Shown in pieces: positions 7,324-16,308 of a stretch of DNA of 64,000 nucleotides. The notes under the pieces were generated by a model, which was not told the DNA's origin, did no database searches, and saw nothing but the letters and a program-made list of their open reading frames with translations. Made by a program: the position numbers and the translations under genes. Position 1 is the stretch's first letter. Each line of letters opens with the position of its first letter. Source of the stretch: Actinomyces graevenitzii C83 (GTDB lineage Bacteria; Actinomycetota; Actinomycetes; Actinomycetales; Actinomycetaceae); assembly GCF_000239695.1 (NCBI RefSeq), contig NZ_JH470340.1, positions 1 through 64,000 of the forward strand, written 5' to 3'.

Positions 7324-9756
7324 TTAGTTGTGGCGGTTGGCGGCCTCGGTGGTGCTGATTACTCGGGTCGGATCCGTGTACATGGCATCAACAGGACGCT
7401 GGTCAGTTTCCTCAACCTCCTCATTTGCGCCAGCCTGCTGAGAGGCGGCTGGCTGAGAAGCAGCTGGCTTAGAAACCGGGTTGGCCGGTTCGAAAACCAC
7501 CTGGTTGGTGTCAGTTGGGCTAGCGATAACCCGCGTGTCATTCGTAGGTTCCAAAGGCTGAGTAGGCCTGCCCGGCTGGTTCGGGTGCTCCAACTGGCTA
7601 ACCCCAGGCACCTGAGCGGGCTGCTGCACCGGCTGTGCAGACTGCGCGGGCTGGCCGTAACCCTGGGGTACCTGGCCATAACCCTGCTGTACTTGACCAT
7701 ATCCCTGCACCGGCTGGCCGTAACCCTGCGCTGCCTGGGCGGCGCTTGGGGCGACACTCGGCTGTGCCTGTGCCTGCGGTTGGGTGAGGTAGGGGGTTAG
7801 CGGCTGGGTGGCTTGCTGGCCGTAAGCCTCAATGGGCTGACCCGGCTGAACTGTCTGTCCATACCCGTGAACCGGCTGACCAGGCTGTGCACTCTGGCCA
7901 GGCTGTGCCTGGCCGTAGCCTTGAGGTACTTGAGGAGCCTGCGCTTGCTGTGCTGGCTGAGGGTAGCTCTGCGGCTGCTGCGCCGACTGTGCCTGCCCGT
8001 AACCCTGGGGGATCTGGCCGTAACCTTGCACCGGCTGGCCATAACCCTGGGGTACTTGTCCGTAGCCCTGCGGCGCCTGGGCAGGCTGACCAAATTGGTC
8101 GGGCTGGCCAAACTGGCCAAACTGGCCGGGTTGACCGGGCTGAGCGGCGCCGGGCTGAGCGGCTTGGTCGGACGGAGCAAAGTTAGGCACCGGCCAGTAG
8201 CCGGCAGCATTTTGGCCCTGCGCACCAGCAGGAGAACCAGCCTGGGCGTTACCCTGAGCGGTAGCAGGAGAACCAGCCTGAGCACCGGCCGGAGTACCAA
8301 CCTGGGTTCCAGCCGGGGTGCCAGCCTGCGCGGCACTTTGTGCGACACTTGTCTGTGTCTGTGCCTGTGCCTGTGCCTGTGCCTGGCCGTAGCCTTGCGG
8401 TACTTGAGGAGCCTGTGCCTGTGCCTGGCCGTAGCCTTGCGGTACTTGAGGAGCCTGTGCCTGTGCTTGCGGTTGGGTGAGGTAGGGGTTTAGCGGCTGG
8501 GTGGCCTGCTGGCCGTAGACCTCGATGGGCTGACCAGGCTGTGCTTGTGCCTGCGGCTGTGGCTGGGTGAGGTAGGGGTTTAGCGGCTGGGTGGCCTGCT
8601 GACCGTAGACCTCGATGGGCTGACCAGGCTGAGCCTGCGCGGTTACGTAAGGGTTGGTCTGAGGCTGCACGGTCACGTAAGGGTTTGGCGCCTGCGGAGC
8701 AGAGTGCGCGCTCGCGGCCTGCGCACTGGAGTTAGAACTCTGTGCAGAAGCCTGGCTTTGAGCGGCTGGGGAGGACTGCGTCTGGGAGGACTGTGCTTGG
8801 GCCGCCCACTGCCCCTGGGGTGCACCCCACTGAGGTGCGGCGGCGGCAGCAGTACCTGCGGCGCCAGCGCCCGCAGCATCCCACTGGGACGCCGCAGCAG
8901 CGTCCGGCCCCTGGGACGCAACCCCCTGTGCCTGGAAGCCCAAAGGCGCCTGGCCCGGCGTCGTCGGCACATAACCGTTAAAAGCCCTGGAGCTAGCCGA
9001 AGCGCTATCCCCATCCTGCGCGGGCAGGCCATCTGTGAAGTTGCGGCGGGCCTTAAGCTTGCGGATAAGCGCAATGACCCCAAAAATGCCTAGCCCCAGG
9101 CCCACCAAGCCAAGGAAAGCACCAGCGCCCACAAAGATGCGGGCGTAAATCAAGTCATTACTAGAGGTGACCGTGGTGGTGTCGGTGATGTCGGCGATAG
9201 CAAAAACATCGGCACGGTCAAGGTTGGGGTTAGAGCAAGCAAAAGAGTAGCTGCCCGACTTATTGGGGCTGAAAGTCGCCACCTTGTAGTAGCTCCTGTT
9301 CAGCTGAAGCTCTTCGCTGGAGTTTGCGTTGGTTACCGTGGGGCTATAGCCATCGGGGCCAGACACCACGCAGGAGGTTTTGCGAGCGGAATCCAACTTC
9401 GTTGAGGCAGCATAGAAAGCGTAAGTCCGGTTGGCCTCAAGCTGGGCGCTCTTGGATGTGCCCGGAGAAAAAGATGACAAAGACGGCAGCGTGGCGTCGG
9501 TAAGGTTCAGTGAGGCCAGGCCCGCGCCCACCGCCAAAGTGATTAGCCCGAGAACCAGCCAGAATACTGAAAGCCCCAGGCCCGGCTTGCTGATAAGGCT
9601 TTTCTGGTCCGTGGGTGGCAAAATTCCGGCGTTTTGCCCCGGGGGTGCCCAGGTTGTGGCCGCGCTGGGGGCGCTTTGCGGGTTCGGGCCGCTAGCGGAG
9701 CTGTAACTGGTGCTGGCGGAGCCGTACGGTCCTGGATTGAACTGGTTGTCCGGCAT
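7324..9756 (-). CDS. Membrane protein with two-Cys ectodomain and Gln/Gly/Tyr repeat tail (paralog 1)
   Basis: No known family is recognised. The 810-residue product has a short Pro/Ser-rich N-terminus, a transmembrane helix at about 59-83, an ectodomain with Cys129 and Cys174, and a second helix at about 205-231 followed by the basic stop IRKLKARR. This predicts that both ends are cytoplasmic. Residues from about 245 to 740 are low complexity, built of Ala, Gln, Pro, Gly and Tyr, with eleven QGYGQ units and three longer repeats containing YGQQATQPL. The final 70 residues are acidic and contain TRVI twice. The ectodomain aligns with those coded at 9895-10734 and 10830-11582, with Cys spacing of 45, 44 and 45. 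The ATG has AAGGATT five bases upstream, in a leader shared with paralog 2. Repeat copy number may vary between strains. Confidence 0.75.
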   Translation of the reverse strand: MPDNQFNPGPYGSASTSYSSASGPNPQSAPSAATTWAPPGQNAGILPPTDQKSLISKPGLGLSVFWLVLGLITLAVGAGLASLNLTDATLPSLSSFSPGTSKSAQLEANRTYAFYAASTKLDSARKTSCVVSGPDGYSPTVTNANSSEELQLNRSYYKVATFSPNKSGSYSFACSNPNLDRADVFAIADITDTTTVTSSNDLIYARIFVGAGAFLGLVGLGLGIFGVIALIRKLKARRNFTDGLPAQDGDSASASSRAFNGYVPTTPGQAPLGFQAQGVASQGPDAAAASQWDAAGAGAAGTAAAAAPQWGAPQGQWAAQAQSSQTQSSPAAQSQASAQSSNSSAQAASAHSAPQAPNPYVTVQPQTNPYVTAQAQPGQPIEVYGQQATQPLNPYLTQPQPQAQAQPGQPIEVYGQQATQPLNPYLTQPQAQAQAPQVPQGYGQAQAQAPQVPQGYGQAQAQAQAQTQTSVAQSAAQAGTPAGTQVGTPAGAQAGSPATAQGNAQAGSPAGAQGQNAAGYWPVPNFAPSDQAAQPGAAQPGQPGQFGQFGQPDQFGQPAQAPQGYGQVPQGYGQPVQGYGQIPQGYGQAQSAQQPQSYPQPAQQAQAPQVPQGYGQAQPGQSAQPGQPVHGYGQTVQPGQPIEAYGQQATQPLTPYLTQPQAQAQPSVAPSAAQAAQGYGQPVQGYGQVQQGYGQVPQGYGQPAQSAQPVQQPAQVPGVSQLEHPNQPGRPTQPLEPTNDTRVIASPTDTNQVVFEPANPVSKPAASQPAASQQAGANEEVEETDQRPVDAMYTDPTRVISTTEAANRHN

Positions 9757-9780
9757 GTTAAATCCTTAAATCGGTTGCTG
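9757..9780 (-). promoter_or_regulatory. Shared translation leader of paralog 1
   Basis: Read on the minus strand, CAGCAACCGATTTAAGGATT lies directly before the ATG of the 810-residue gene. The same 20 bases stand before the next gene (10739-10758). The gene at 10830-11582 keeps TTAAGGATT. AAGGATT is the likely ribosome-binding site. The copy shows that the duplicated unit included upstream DNA. Confidence 0.75.
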
Positions 9781-9894
9781 TTCTAAGCCTAGCTGAATAG
9801 CTGCCAGGCTTAGCGTTTTACGTGGCTGGTGACGACGGCGTCCATGCTGGTTGCGTTATCTGCGGGGCGACGACGGCGCAGCTGGCGTGGCACG

Positions 9895-10734
9895 TCAAAG
9901 TTGCGTAGGCCGATACTCGGGTGAGGCGGTGGCTGTGGGGCCTGCTGATGCTGACGCGGGCATGTATGCGGGCAGAGGCGTGGGAAACTCGGCCTGTAGC
10001 TGGCGACGCTCTTTAGAGGCTCGCTCTTTAGAGACGCGCCAAATGTTACGAACAGTCACAACTGTGAAAGCTGTCTCTAATAAAATTATGGCTGCGCTGA
10101 TGGTCACCATTAAATAGCCAAGAAATAGTTCTATTTGAGTCTTAGCGTAATAGTTGTCTGTAGTGTCCGCTACAGCAAAAGAGTGTGAACCGCTTAAATT
10201 AGGGTTAACGCAAGAAAAACTGTAAGTACCGGTCTTACCTGCAGAGATTCTGCCAAGTTTGTAGTAACCATCAATGTTAAGCTCGCTGTCTACTGGCTGT
10301 TCCATGATAGAGGCCTGGTAGTCTCCGGGGCCTGAGATTACACAGCTGGTCTTGTCGGCTATAGTCTGAATGTTGGTTTTAATGTAGAAATAGTATTCTT
10401 TGTTGTTATCTAGGTAGACGCTTTTGGGGTTGTCTGCAGAGAAAGTGTTTAGGTTTGGTGCGATTATAGTTGGCAGAAGTAAAGTCAGGGTGATAGTGAA
10501 ATTTGCGATCATTATTAGATTTAAAAATATGATAATTATTTCAGCCCATAATGGACGGGGTGGGGGCGTAGCTTTTTCTGGGGTTTGTAGCTCTTTCTGG
10601 GGTTGCAGATATGCTGGCCCGAAGCTGGCTGGGGCGTGAATGTTTTTAGCGTTGGGGCTGGCATAGATGCGAGCGAATGGGTCGCTGTCTGCTGCAGCTA
10701 GGTTGGCGGCAGCTTGAGGCTGGCTAGCGGGCAT
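9895..10734 (-). CDS. Membrane protein with two-Cys ectodomain (paralog 2)
   Basis: The family is unknown. The 279-residue product has an Ala/Pro-rich N-terminus, a transmembrane helix at about 63-88, an ectodomain (about 95-195) with Cys131 and Cys175, and a second helix near 203-228 followed by a basic tail. Shared ectodomain words with its neighbours include the SVYL...NNKEYYFY strand, CVISGP, a GxYxFxC strand and FAVADTT. It lacks the long Gln/Tyr tail of paralog 1. Base composition is lower in G+C than in neighbouring genes, with many A/T-ending codons. Just past the stop, another frame reads 36 residues (NFDVPRQLRRRR...HVKR), which may be a former C-terminus lost by frameshift. Confidence 0.7.
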   Translation of the reverse strand: MPASQPQAAANLAAADSDPFARIYASPNAKNIHAPASFGPAYLQPQKELQTPEKATPPPRPLWAEIIIIFLNLIMIANFTITLTLLLPTIIAPNLNTFSADNPKSVYLDNNKEYYFYIKTNIQTIADKTSCVISGPGDYQASIMEQPVDSELNIDGYYKLGRISAGKTGTYSFSCVNPNLSGSHSFAVADTTDNYYAKTQIELFLGYLMVTISAAIILLETAFTVVTVRNIWRVSKERASKERRQLQAEFPTPLPAYMPASASAGPTATASPEYRPTQL

Positions 10735-10738
10735 GACT

Positions 10739-10758
10739 AATCCTTAAATCGGTTGCTG
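10739..10758 (-). promoter_or_regulatory. Shared translation leader of paralog 2
   Basis: Minus-strand CAGCAACCGATTTAAGGATT precedes the start codon of the 279-residue gene and is identical to the leader of paralog 1. It supplies the AAGGATT ribosome-binding site. Identity over the whole leader, while the proteins have diverged widely, suggests recent copying or selection on the leader. Confidence 0.75.
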
Positions 10759-10829
10759 ATGCAACCCTAGCGGAATAATCAGTGTGCCTAGAGCTGCCTG
10801 GTAGGGGGTTAGTACCCTTGACAACTAAC

Positions 10830-11582
10830 TTAAACAGTGCCTTGCAGTGATCGCTTGTGTGCGCGTGAACGGGCTGCGTTACGAAGGCCCCTGAAAATAA
10901 GATTTATGGTGCCCGCAGATATTAGCAGTAGTCCAGGTAATGCAATGGTTGAAGCATAAAAAACTATGATCCGGTTATAGCATATTTCTGACGACATATC
11001 GTGGACTTTAGGAAATGCGGTAGTTTCAGCTATAATAAATGACTGATATTTTGATTCGTGTTGGTCTGTGCAGAAAAACTTGTAGGTGTCAGACTTTGTG
11101 GGGCGCACTTGTCCAAAGTCATTATAAAATTCTATGAATGAATAATGTTCGCTAGGTTCCCAGGTTTCTGCGGGTAAATTATTTCCTTTTGAGTCTACGA
11201 TAGAGCAATGTGGGTGATCGTATTTACTCCCAGTATATAGGGTATAGGTTTTGTTGGCCTCAAGATAGATACTCTTAGTTATGCTCCCCTCGAAAGTAGT
11301 GGACGCAGGAATGTCTGTTCTACCAAAGTACGGTTCAGCTATTACTGTGCCCAACATGAGTGGGAATAACCCGAAAATAATCATGAATACTGAGCTGTCG
11401 CAGTACCAGAAACAATCTGAGATGCGTCGCCAAAGTGTTTTTGGCTCATTTACTTCTGGCTCAATCTCGGGGATTGTGTCCATTAGGGCATCCCATAGTT
11501 CGTCGATATTATCCGGCACACTTCTAGGTGCCTTGCTAGCTGCGTTGCTCGCGCTTGCATCAATTTTTTCGTCACTGGCCAT
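10830..11582 (-). CDS. Membrane protein with two-Cys ectodomain (paralog 3)
   Basis: The family is unknown. The 250-residue product is the first gene of the three-gene minus-strand array. It has an acidic N-terminus containing IDELWDALMDTIPEIEPE, a transmembrane helix at about 62-83, an ectodomain with Cys126 and Cys171, a second helix at about 204-231, and a basic C-terminus. The strand SIYLEANKTYTLY matches SVYLDNNKEYYFY of paralog 2 and [12 protein letters not shown] of paralog 1. Additional Cys residues lie in or near the helices. The gene is A/T-rich compared with metG next door, which suggests either acquisition or relaxed codon selection. AAGGATT precedes the ATG. Confidence 0.7.
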   Translation of the reverse strand: MASDEKIDASASNAASKAPRSVPDNIDELWDALMDTIPEIEPEVNEPKTLWRRISDCFWYCDSSVFMIIFGLFPLMLGTVIAEPYFGRTDIPASTTFEGSITKSIYLEANKTYTLYTGSKYDHPHCSIVDSKGNNLPAETWEPSEHYSFIEFYNDFGQVRPTKSDTYKFFCTDQHESKYQSFIIAETTAFPKVHDMSSEICYNRIIVFYASTIALPGLLLISAGTINLIFRGLRNAARSRAHKRSLQGTV

Positions 11583-11648
11583 AGTGAATCCTTAAAACTG
11601 TGTGCTTGGGCAGAGTCTAACCCAAACCCTGAGCCCATGTGCACATTT

Positions 11649-11798
11649 AAAGCCGCTGGGCGCCGTCGCCAAAACAGCGGGGCAGACAAGAACGCGGCGC
11701 AAGCAAAACGCAAAGCCGCTGGGCGCCGTCGCCGCCAGGGCACCATGCGGGGCGCCGTCGCCGGCAAGGCCAGTGCTTACCAGGCGGCGCAAGCAAAA
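11649..11798. repeat. Nested direct repeats upstream of metG
   Basis: The 22-bp unit AAAGCCGCTGGGCGCCGTCG(CC) occurs at 11649-11670 and 11712-11733, with a third partial copy at 11747-11762. The 15-bp word GCGGCGCAAGCAAAA occurs at 11694-11708 and 11784-11798. The repeats fill the 260-bp gap between the divergent paralog 3 and metG genes. No gene is seen here. The metG promoter must lie within or just after them. Confidence 0.85.
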
Positions 11799-11842
11799 TA
11801 TCGGTTCGGGCAAATCAGGCCAAAGCCAGTAAACTAGGGGCC

Positions 11843-13684
11843 ATGACGCACATTCTTTCAGCTGTTGCCTGGCCCTATGCGAACGGGCCACGCCACATTG
11901 GCCACGTAGCCGGTTTCGGTGTCCCCTCAGACGTTTTCTCCCGCTACATGCGAATGGCTGGCTATGACGTGCTCATGGTCTCCGGCACTGACGAGCACGG
12001 CACCCCCATCCTGGTGGCCGCCGACGAAGCTGGAGTTAGCGCCCGCGAACTAGCAGACGAAAACAATCGCCTCATTGTTGAGGACCTGGTTGCCCTGGGT
12101 CTGTCCTATGACCTATTTACCCGCACCACCACCGGTAACCACTACCGGGTTGTGCGTGAAATGTTCGAGGCCGTGCGCGACAACGGTTACATGATTGAGC
12201 GCACCACCCGCTCAGCCATCTCACCCTCCACCGGCCGCACCCTGCCCGACCGTTACATTGAAGGCACCTGTCCTATCTGTGGAGCCGACGGCGCCCGTGG
12301 CGACCAGTGTGACAACTGCGGTAACCAGCTCGACCCCACTGACCTGATTAACCCCCGCAGCCGCATCAACGGCGAAACCCCCAAGTTCATCGAATCCAAC
12401 CACTGGTTCCTGGACCTGCCGGCGCTAGCCGACGCCCTAGGCGAGTGGCTAGATGAGCGTGAAGCCTCGGGCACATGGCGCCCCAACGTTATTAAGTTCT
12501 CCCAGAACATCCTCAAGGAAATCCGTCCGCGTGCCATGAGCCGCGACATTGACTGGGGTATCCCGATCCCCGGCTGGGATGACCAGCCTGGCAAGCGCCT
12601 GTATGTGTGGTTTGACGCCGTAATCGGCTACCTGTCTGCCTCCATTGAGTGGGCGCGCCGCAGCGGCGACCCCGAGGCCTGGCGCCAGTGGTGGAACAAC
12701 CCCGACGCCCTGACCTACTACTTCATGGGTAAAGACAATATTGTTTTCCACTCCCAGATTTGGCCTGCTGAAATGCTGGCCCAAAACGGTAAGGGCTCAC
12801 GCGGCGGCGACCACAACCCCTTCGGTCAGCTAAACCTGCCCACCGAGGTGGTTTCCAGCGAGTTCCTAACCATGGAGGGCAAGAAGTTCTCCTCCTCGCA
12901 CGGCATCGTGATCTATGTGCGTGACGTGCTCAGCCGCTACCAGGCTGACGCGCTGCGTTACTTCATCTCTATTGCCGGCCCGGAAACCGCTGACGCTGAC
13001 TTCACCTGGGCTGAGTTCGTGCGCCGCACCAACTCTGAGCTGGTGGCCGCCTGGGGTAACCTGGTCAACCGCACCGCCTCCATGATCCACAAGCGTTTCG
13101 GGCAGATCCCCGAGCCGGGCGAGTTCACTTTTGAAGACCGCTCGCTGCTAGCTGAGGTGGAGCGGGGCTTCAAGACCGTGGGTGACCTGATCATGCACCA
13201 CCGCCAAAAGGCCGCCCTGAGCGAAGCTATGCGCCTGGTGGGTGAAGCCAACCGCTACATTGCCGAAACCGAGCCTTTCAAGCTCAAGAGCGAAGACCAG
13301 CAGGAGCGCCTACGCACCATCTTGTTCGTGTTGGCCCAGGTGGTAGCCGACTTGAACCTGATGCTCAGCCCCTTCCTGCCGCACGCCGCTAACGACGTCG
13401 ACCGCGTAATGGGTGGGGACGGCCAGATCGCCCCCATGCCGGTGATTGAGGAAGTAACCGAGCTGGACCCGCAGGTGCTGCCGGCAGACTTCGCTGGCCG
13501 CAAGTCCTACCCGATCATCACCGGTGACTACACCACCGCCCCCACCTGGGAGCGTCACGCAGTCACCCCGGGCACGCCCGTAGGCAAGCCCACCCCGGTG
13601 TTTGTGAAGCTGGATGAAGCCATCATTGAGCAGGAGTTGGCCCGTTACGCCGGGCAGGTGCCCGACGATGTCACCGGCGCCTGA
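11843..13684 (+). CDS. metG: Methionine--tRNA ligase
   Basis: MetG charges tRNA-Met with methionine using ATP. The class I signature HIGH is at about residues 18-21 (RHIGHVAGF) and the KMSKS equivalent is KKFSSSHG near 352. The connective-peptide zinc site is of the CPIC...CDNC type with two Cys pairs (about residues 143-159). The protein is 613 aa, with the anticodon-binding helical domain at the C-terminal side and no tRNA-binding EMAP-like extension. The proximity of tatD downstream matches the conserved actinobacterial order metG-tatD-rpfB-rsmA. Confidence 0.97.
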   Translation: MTHILSAVAWPYANGPRHIGHVAGFGVPSDVFSRYMRMAGYDVLMVSGTDEHGTPILVAADEAGVSARELADENNRLIVEDLVALGLSYDLFTRTTTGNHYRVVREMFEAVRDNGYMIERTTRSAISPSTGRTLPDRYIEGTCPICGADGARGDQCDNCGNQLDPTDLINPRSRINGETPKFIESNHWFLDLPALADALGEWLDEREASGTWRPNVIKFSQNILKEIRPRAMSRDIDWGIPIPGWDDQPGKRLYVWFDAVIGYLSASIEWARRSGDPEAWRQWWNNPDALTYYFMGKDNIVFHSQIWPAEMLAQNGKGSRGGDHNPFGQLNLPTEVVSSEFLTMEGKKFSSSHGIVIYVRDVLSRYQADALRYFISIAGPETADADFTWAEFVRRTNSELVAAWGNLVNRTASMIHKRFGQIPEPGEFTFEDRSLLAEVERGFKTVGDLIMHHRQKAALSEAMRLVGEANRYIAETEPFKLKSEDQQERLRTILFVLAQVVADLNLMLSPFLPHAANDVDRVMGGDGQIAPMPVIEEVTELDPQVLPADFAGRKSYPIITGDYTTAPTWERHAVTPGTPVGKPTPVFVKLDEAIIEQELARYAGQVPDDVTGA

Positions 13685-13702
13685 GCTGTTTAGAAACTAA
13701 CT

Positions 13703-13743
13703 GTGCCCTCGGTGCTAGCCGCAACTGGTAGCGCCGAGGGCAC
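13703..13743 (+). terminator. Hairpin after metG
   Basis: A 15-bp stem (13703-13717 with 13729-13743, GTGCCCTCGG against CCGAGGGCAC plus four inner pairs) has an 11-base loop. It lies 19 bases after the metG stop. There is no T-tract, so termination strength is uncertain. Confidence 0.6.
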
Positions 13744-13768
13744 GCGCATGTAACACGTGCATGTAACT

Positions 13769-13844
13769 TGCGCCCTTAACCGGGCTCTGCGCCCTTAACC
13801 GGGGTCACCCTCATCTATTAAACCGGGGCCACCCTTATCTATCA
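13769..13844. repeat. Tandem repeats between metG and tatD
   Basis: TGCGCCCTTAACCGGG occurs at 13769-13784 and 13788-13803. It runs into an imperfect 24-bp tandem pair starting AACCGGGG at 13797-13820 and 13821-13844. The second copy ends in the region of the tatD ribosome-binding site, so unit number would change the leader of tatD. Confidence 0.85.
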
Positions 13845-13855
13845 GGGAGAACAAA

Positions 13856-14785
13856 GTGTCTAAACGTAAGCCGAGCGATTGGCCGGCGCTGGAAAATATT
13901 GCCCGCCTGCCGCAGGCGGTCATGGATAACCACACCCACTTGCCGATTTCGCCCACTGAGGGCCCGGGGGCGGCGGCTGCTTCCGGCCCGCTTAGCGCCG
14001 CGCAGCTGGTAGAGCGGGCCCAGGCGGTGGGGGTGGACCGCATGATCACTAGCGCCTGTGAGCTGCCCGCTTTTGCGCCGTCGTTGGAGCTGGCCCGACA
14101 GCTGCCGGGGGTGAAGGTGGCGCTGGCGATTCACCCGAATGAGGCGGTGCTGCATGCGGGCGTCAGCGAGGTGGGCCCTGATGGTTTGCAGCCGCGTTTT
14201 GAAGCCCACCATGGCGCATATGATCTCGACGCCGCCTTGGCCCAGGTGGAGCAGACCTGCCGCGAAAATCCCGAAACTGTGGTGGCGGTGGGGGAGACCG
14301 GCATGGATTTGTTCCGTACCGGCCCGCGTGGGAGCGTGGCGCAGCGGGAGTCTTTCCGCGCCCATATCGCTCTGGCTAAGGAGCTGGGTTTGCCGTTGCA
14401 GATCCATGACCGCCAGGCTCACCGTGAGTGCATTGAGGTTTTGCTTGCCGACGGCGCCCCTGAGCGTACGGTTTTCCACTGCTTTAGTGGGGATGAGGCT
14501 ATGGCTCAGGTGTGTGCTGAGCATGGCTGGTATGCCTCAGTGTCGGGGCCGGTGACTTACAAATCTAACCGGGAGCTGCGCGCTGCAATTGCGGCGATGC
14601 CACAGCAGTTGCTGCTGATAGAAACCGATGCCCCCTACCTGCCGCCTACCCCTTACCGGGGTATGCCTAATGGCTCTTACCTGTTGCCGGTGACGTTAAC
14701 CGCCTTGGCGCAGCTGCGCCAGCTGAGCCTGGAGCAAATGTGTCAGCTGGTTAACCGCAACAGCCGTGAAGTGTACGGCTTTTAA
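13856..14785 (+). CDS. tatD: TatD family metal-dependent hydrolase (DNase)
   Basis: TatD proteins are TIM-barrel metallohydrolases with 3'-5' exonuclease activity on DNA. The metal-binding motifs are present in order: NHTHLPI (residues 25-31), IHPNEA, the bridging Glu in GETGMDLF near 145, QIHDRQAH near 182, FHCFSGDE near 208 and ETDAPYLPP near 259. The GTG start at 13856 is preceded by CAGGGAG at a good distance. At 309 aa it is slightly longer than the usual 260-290, mainly at the N-terminus. Its place after metG is conserved. Confidence 0.94.
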   Translation: MSKRKPSDWPALENIARLPQAVMDNHTHLPISPTEGPGAAAASGPLSAAQLVERAQAVGVDRMITSACELPAFAPSLELARQLPGVKVALAIHPNEAVLHAGVSEVGPDGLQPRFEAHHGAYDLDAALAQVEQTCRENPETVVAVGETGMDLFRTGPRGSVAQRESFRAHIALAKELGLPLQIHDRQAHRECIEVLLADGAPERTVFHCFSGDEAMAQVCAEHGWYASVSGPVTYKSNRELRAAIAAMPQQLLLIETDAPYLPPTPYRGMPNGSYLLPVTLTALAQLRQLSLEQMCQLVNRNSREVYGF

Positions 14786-14790
14786 ATAAG

Positions 14791-14824
14791 TGCTCGCCGG
14801 GCCTGAATGAACAGGCCCGGCGCA
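14791..14824. terminator. Hairpin between convergent tatD and YtxH-like genes
   Basis: GCCGGGCCTG (14796-14805) pairs perfectly with CAGGCCCGGC (14812-14821) with a six-base loop; outer TGC/GCA pairs may extend it. No T-tract follows. Its place between two convergent genes fits a two-way terminator. Confidence 0.6.
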
Positions 14825-14897
14825 CGGGAGTATTAGAGGAGTATTAGACCTGGGCAGCTAAGAAAGCTTAGACGCTGTCAGGGTGTCTGTTGGACGC

Positions 14898-15197
14898 TCA
14901 GTTGAGCGGGCGCACCTGGGCTTCGGGCACGGCCACGGGAGTGGAGTTGGACTGCGCAGGCCCACCAAATAGGCGCTCCTTAACAGACTCAACCACCTTG
15001 TCGGTGACCTTTTCACCCTGGCGCTTGACGGCGTCGGAAACCTTAGCCTTAGTTGAATCCACGCGGGTGCGCACGGCGGGAGACTCCACCACACGCCCGG
15101 CAGCGGCCTTAATCTTTTCGTACTGGGCGCGCCCGGCGCGGGTGCCCAGCACGTAGCCGCCGGTCAGGCCAATCAGGAACGGGAGTTTGCTAGCCAT
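14898..15197 (-). CDS. YtxH-like small membrane-associated protein
   Basis: The 99-residue protein starts with a glycine-rich hydrophobic helix (LPFLIGLTGGYVLGTRAGR, about 5-23) followed by a basic, helical tail with many Lys, Val and Ser. This is the pattern of the YtxH/gas-vesicle GvpP-like stress proteins, which have no defined biochemical role. It lies ten bases after the App1-type phosphatase gene on the same strand and is probably co-transcribed with it. A GGAG site precedes the ATG. Confidence 0.75.
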   Translation of the reverse strand: MASKLPFLIGLTGGYVLGTRAGRAQYEKIKAAAGRVVESPAVRTRVDSTKAKVSDAVKRQGEKVTDKVVESVKERLFGGPAQSNSTPVAVPEAQVRPLN

Positions 15198-15207
15198 TTA
15201 TTTCTCC

Positions 15208-16308
15208 TTACGGTTGGGGGCCTACCAGCGAGGCTGGCAGTTTACGAGCCAAAGTGAAGCCGTCGCGGCCACTAACCACCAGGGCGCCGGACTGTTTGAG
15301 GCTGCGCACCTGCGGCTCAGCCAGGGCCACGTGGTTACCACCCGCTAAAACATGCTCTGATGAGGTCAGTTTACGGATGGCAATAGCCTCTACCTTGTCG
15401 CCGTGGTCGTGGGCGAGGTCGCCGTAAATGATCCGGTCAAACTGGCCGTCGTCACCAATTAGTAGCCACTTTACCTCAGGCAGGTCAATCATTAGGCGAC
15501 GCAGCTGGGTGCGTTTGTGTTCCAGGCCTGAGCGGAACCAGCCGGTGTTGGTGGGGCCCCAGTCGGTCATGAGCATGGGGCCGCGCGGGAAGTGGTTGCG
15601 TTCAAAGAAATTACGCAAAGTGGGCACCACATTCCAGGCGCCTGTAGACAGGTAGATTACCGGCGCACCCGGGTTGGTTTTTTGTATCCGGTTGAGCAGT
15701 GCGGCCATGCCCGGCACGGCTTGGCGCGCAAAAGACTGCTTAACGAAAGCGTTCCAGCTGGCCACCAGGGCACGCGGCATGTGAGTGACCATTACGGTGT
15801 CGTCGATGTCGCACACCACGCCCAGCTGTGGCCCGTCAGGGATGATCAGCACGGGGGCTTTGATTGTGTCCATGGCGGGGCCGGTGATGGTGGCTTCATG
15901 CCAGCCGGGTTTGAGGTTGTGGTTACGGATGACGACGTCGATATAGCCGCCCCGGTCTGCCTGTGCGGAGAGTTTGCGCCCACCCACCTTCACGGTGAAG
16001 GGGATGAACGGTACCGGGATGTCAATGAAGGAACGCCAACCGCGTTGGGCGTCTAGCAGTGAAGCCATGGCGGCTTCACGCAGCTGGGTGATAGAAGGCA
16101 GATCCTCAGGGATGTGCTGGAATAGTGGGCCCTCGGCGGGTGCGCCGGGTGGGCGCATCACTACACGCGCAATTACGCGCACCATGGTGGCCGAGCCGTA
16201 GCCATCATAGGCCACTGCTCGTGGGCGCCAGCCGGCGCGGCGTAGTCGCGGAATCACGTGGCGGTGGAAGTGTTCTTCACCGCGTCGTGCCAAGTCAGAT
16301 AGGGGCAT
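15208..16308 (-). CDS. App1-type phosphatase domain protein (DUF2183)
   Basis: The product (366 aa) carries the phosphatidate-phosphatase App1 catalytic domain of the HAD-like type. The motif CDIDDTVMVTHMP near residue 160 gives the DxDxT nucleophile, and YLSTGAWN near 220 gives the Ser/Thr motif. LLIGDDGQFD near 287 supplies the acidic metal ligands. The N-terminal third is beta-rich. Eukaryotic App1 dephosphorylates phosphatidate; bacterial substrates are unknown. Its start overlaps the end of the GT87 gene by 14 bases, so the two are translated together. Confidence 0.85.
   Translation of the reverse strand: MPLSDLARRGEEHFHRHVIPRLRRAGWRPRAVAYDGYGSATMVRVIARVVMRPPGAPAEGPLFQHIPEDLPSITQLREAAMASLLDAQRGWRSFIDIPVPFIPFTVKVGGRKLSAQADRGGYIDVVIRNHNLKPGWHEATITGPAMDTIKAPVLIIPDGPQLGVVCDIDDTVMVTHMPRALVASWNAFVKQSFARQAVPGMAALLNRIQKTNPGAPVIYLSTGAWNVVPTLRNFFERNHFPRGPMLMTDWGPTNTGWFRSGLEHKRTQLRRLMIDLPEVKWLLIGDDGQFDRIIYGDLAHDHGDKVEAIAIRKLTSSEHVLAGGNHVALAEPQVRSLKQSGALVVSGRDGFTLARKLPASLVGPQP

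Noticed and set aside
7800..8700. Regular repeats that at first look like a CRISPR array or minisatellite
   Set aside because: Units are in frame, vary in length and sequence, have no unique equal-length spacers, and code for a continuous Gln/Gly/Tyr tail.
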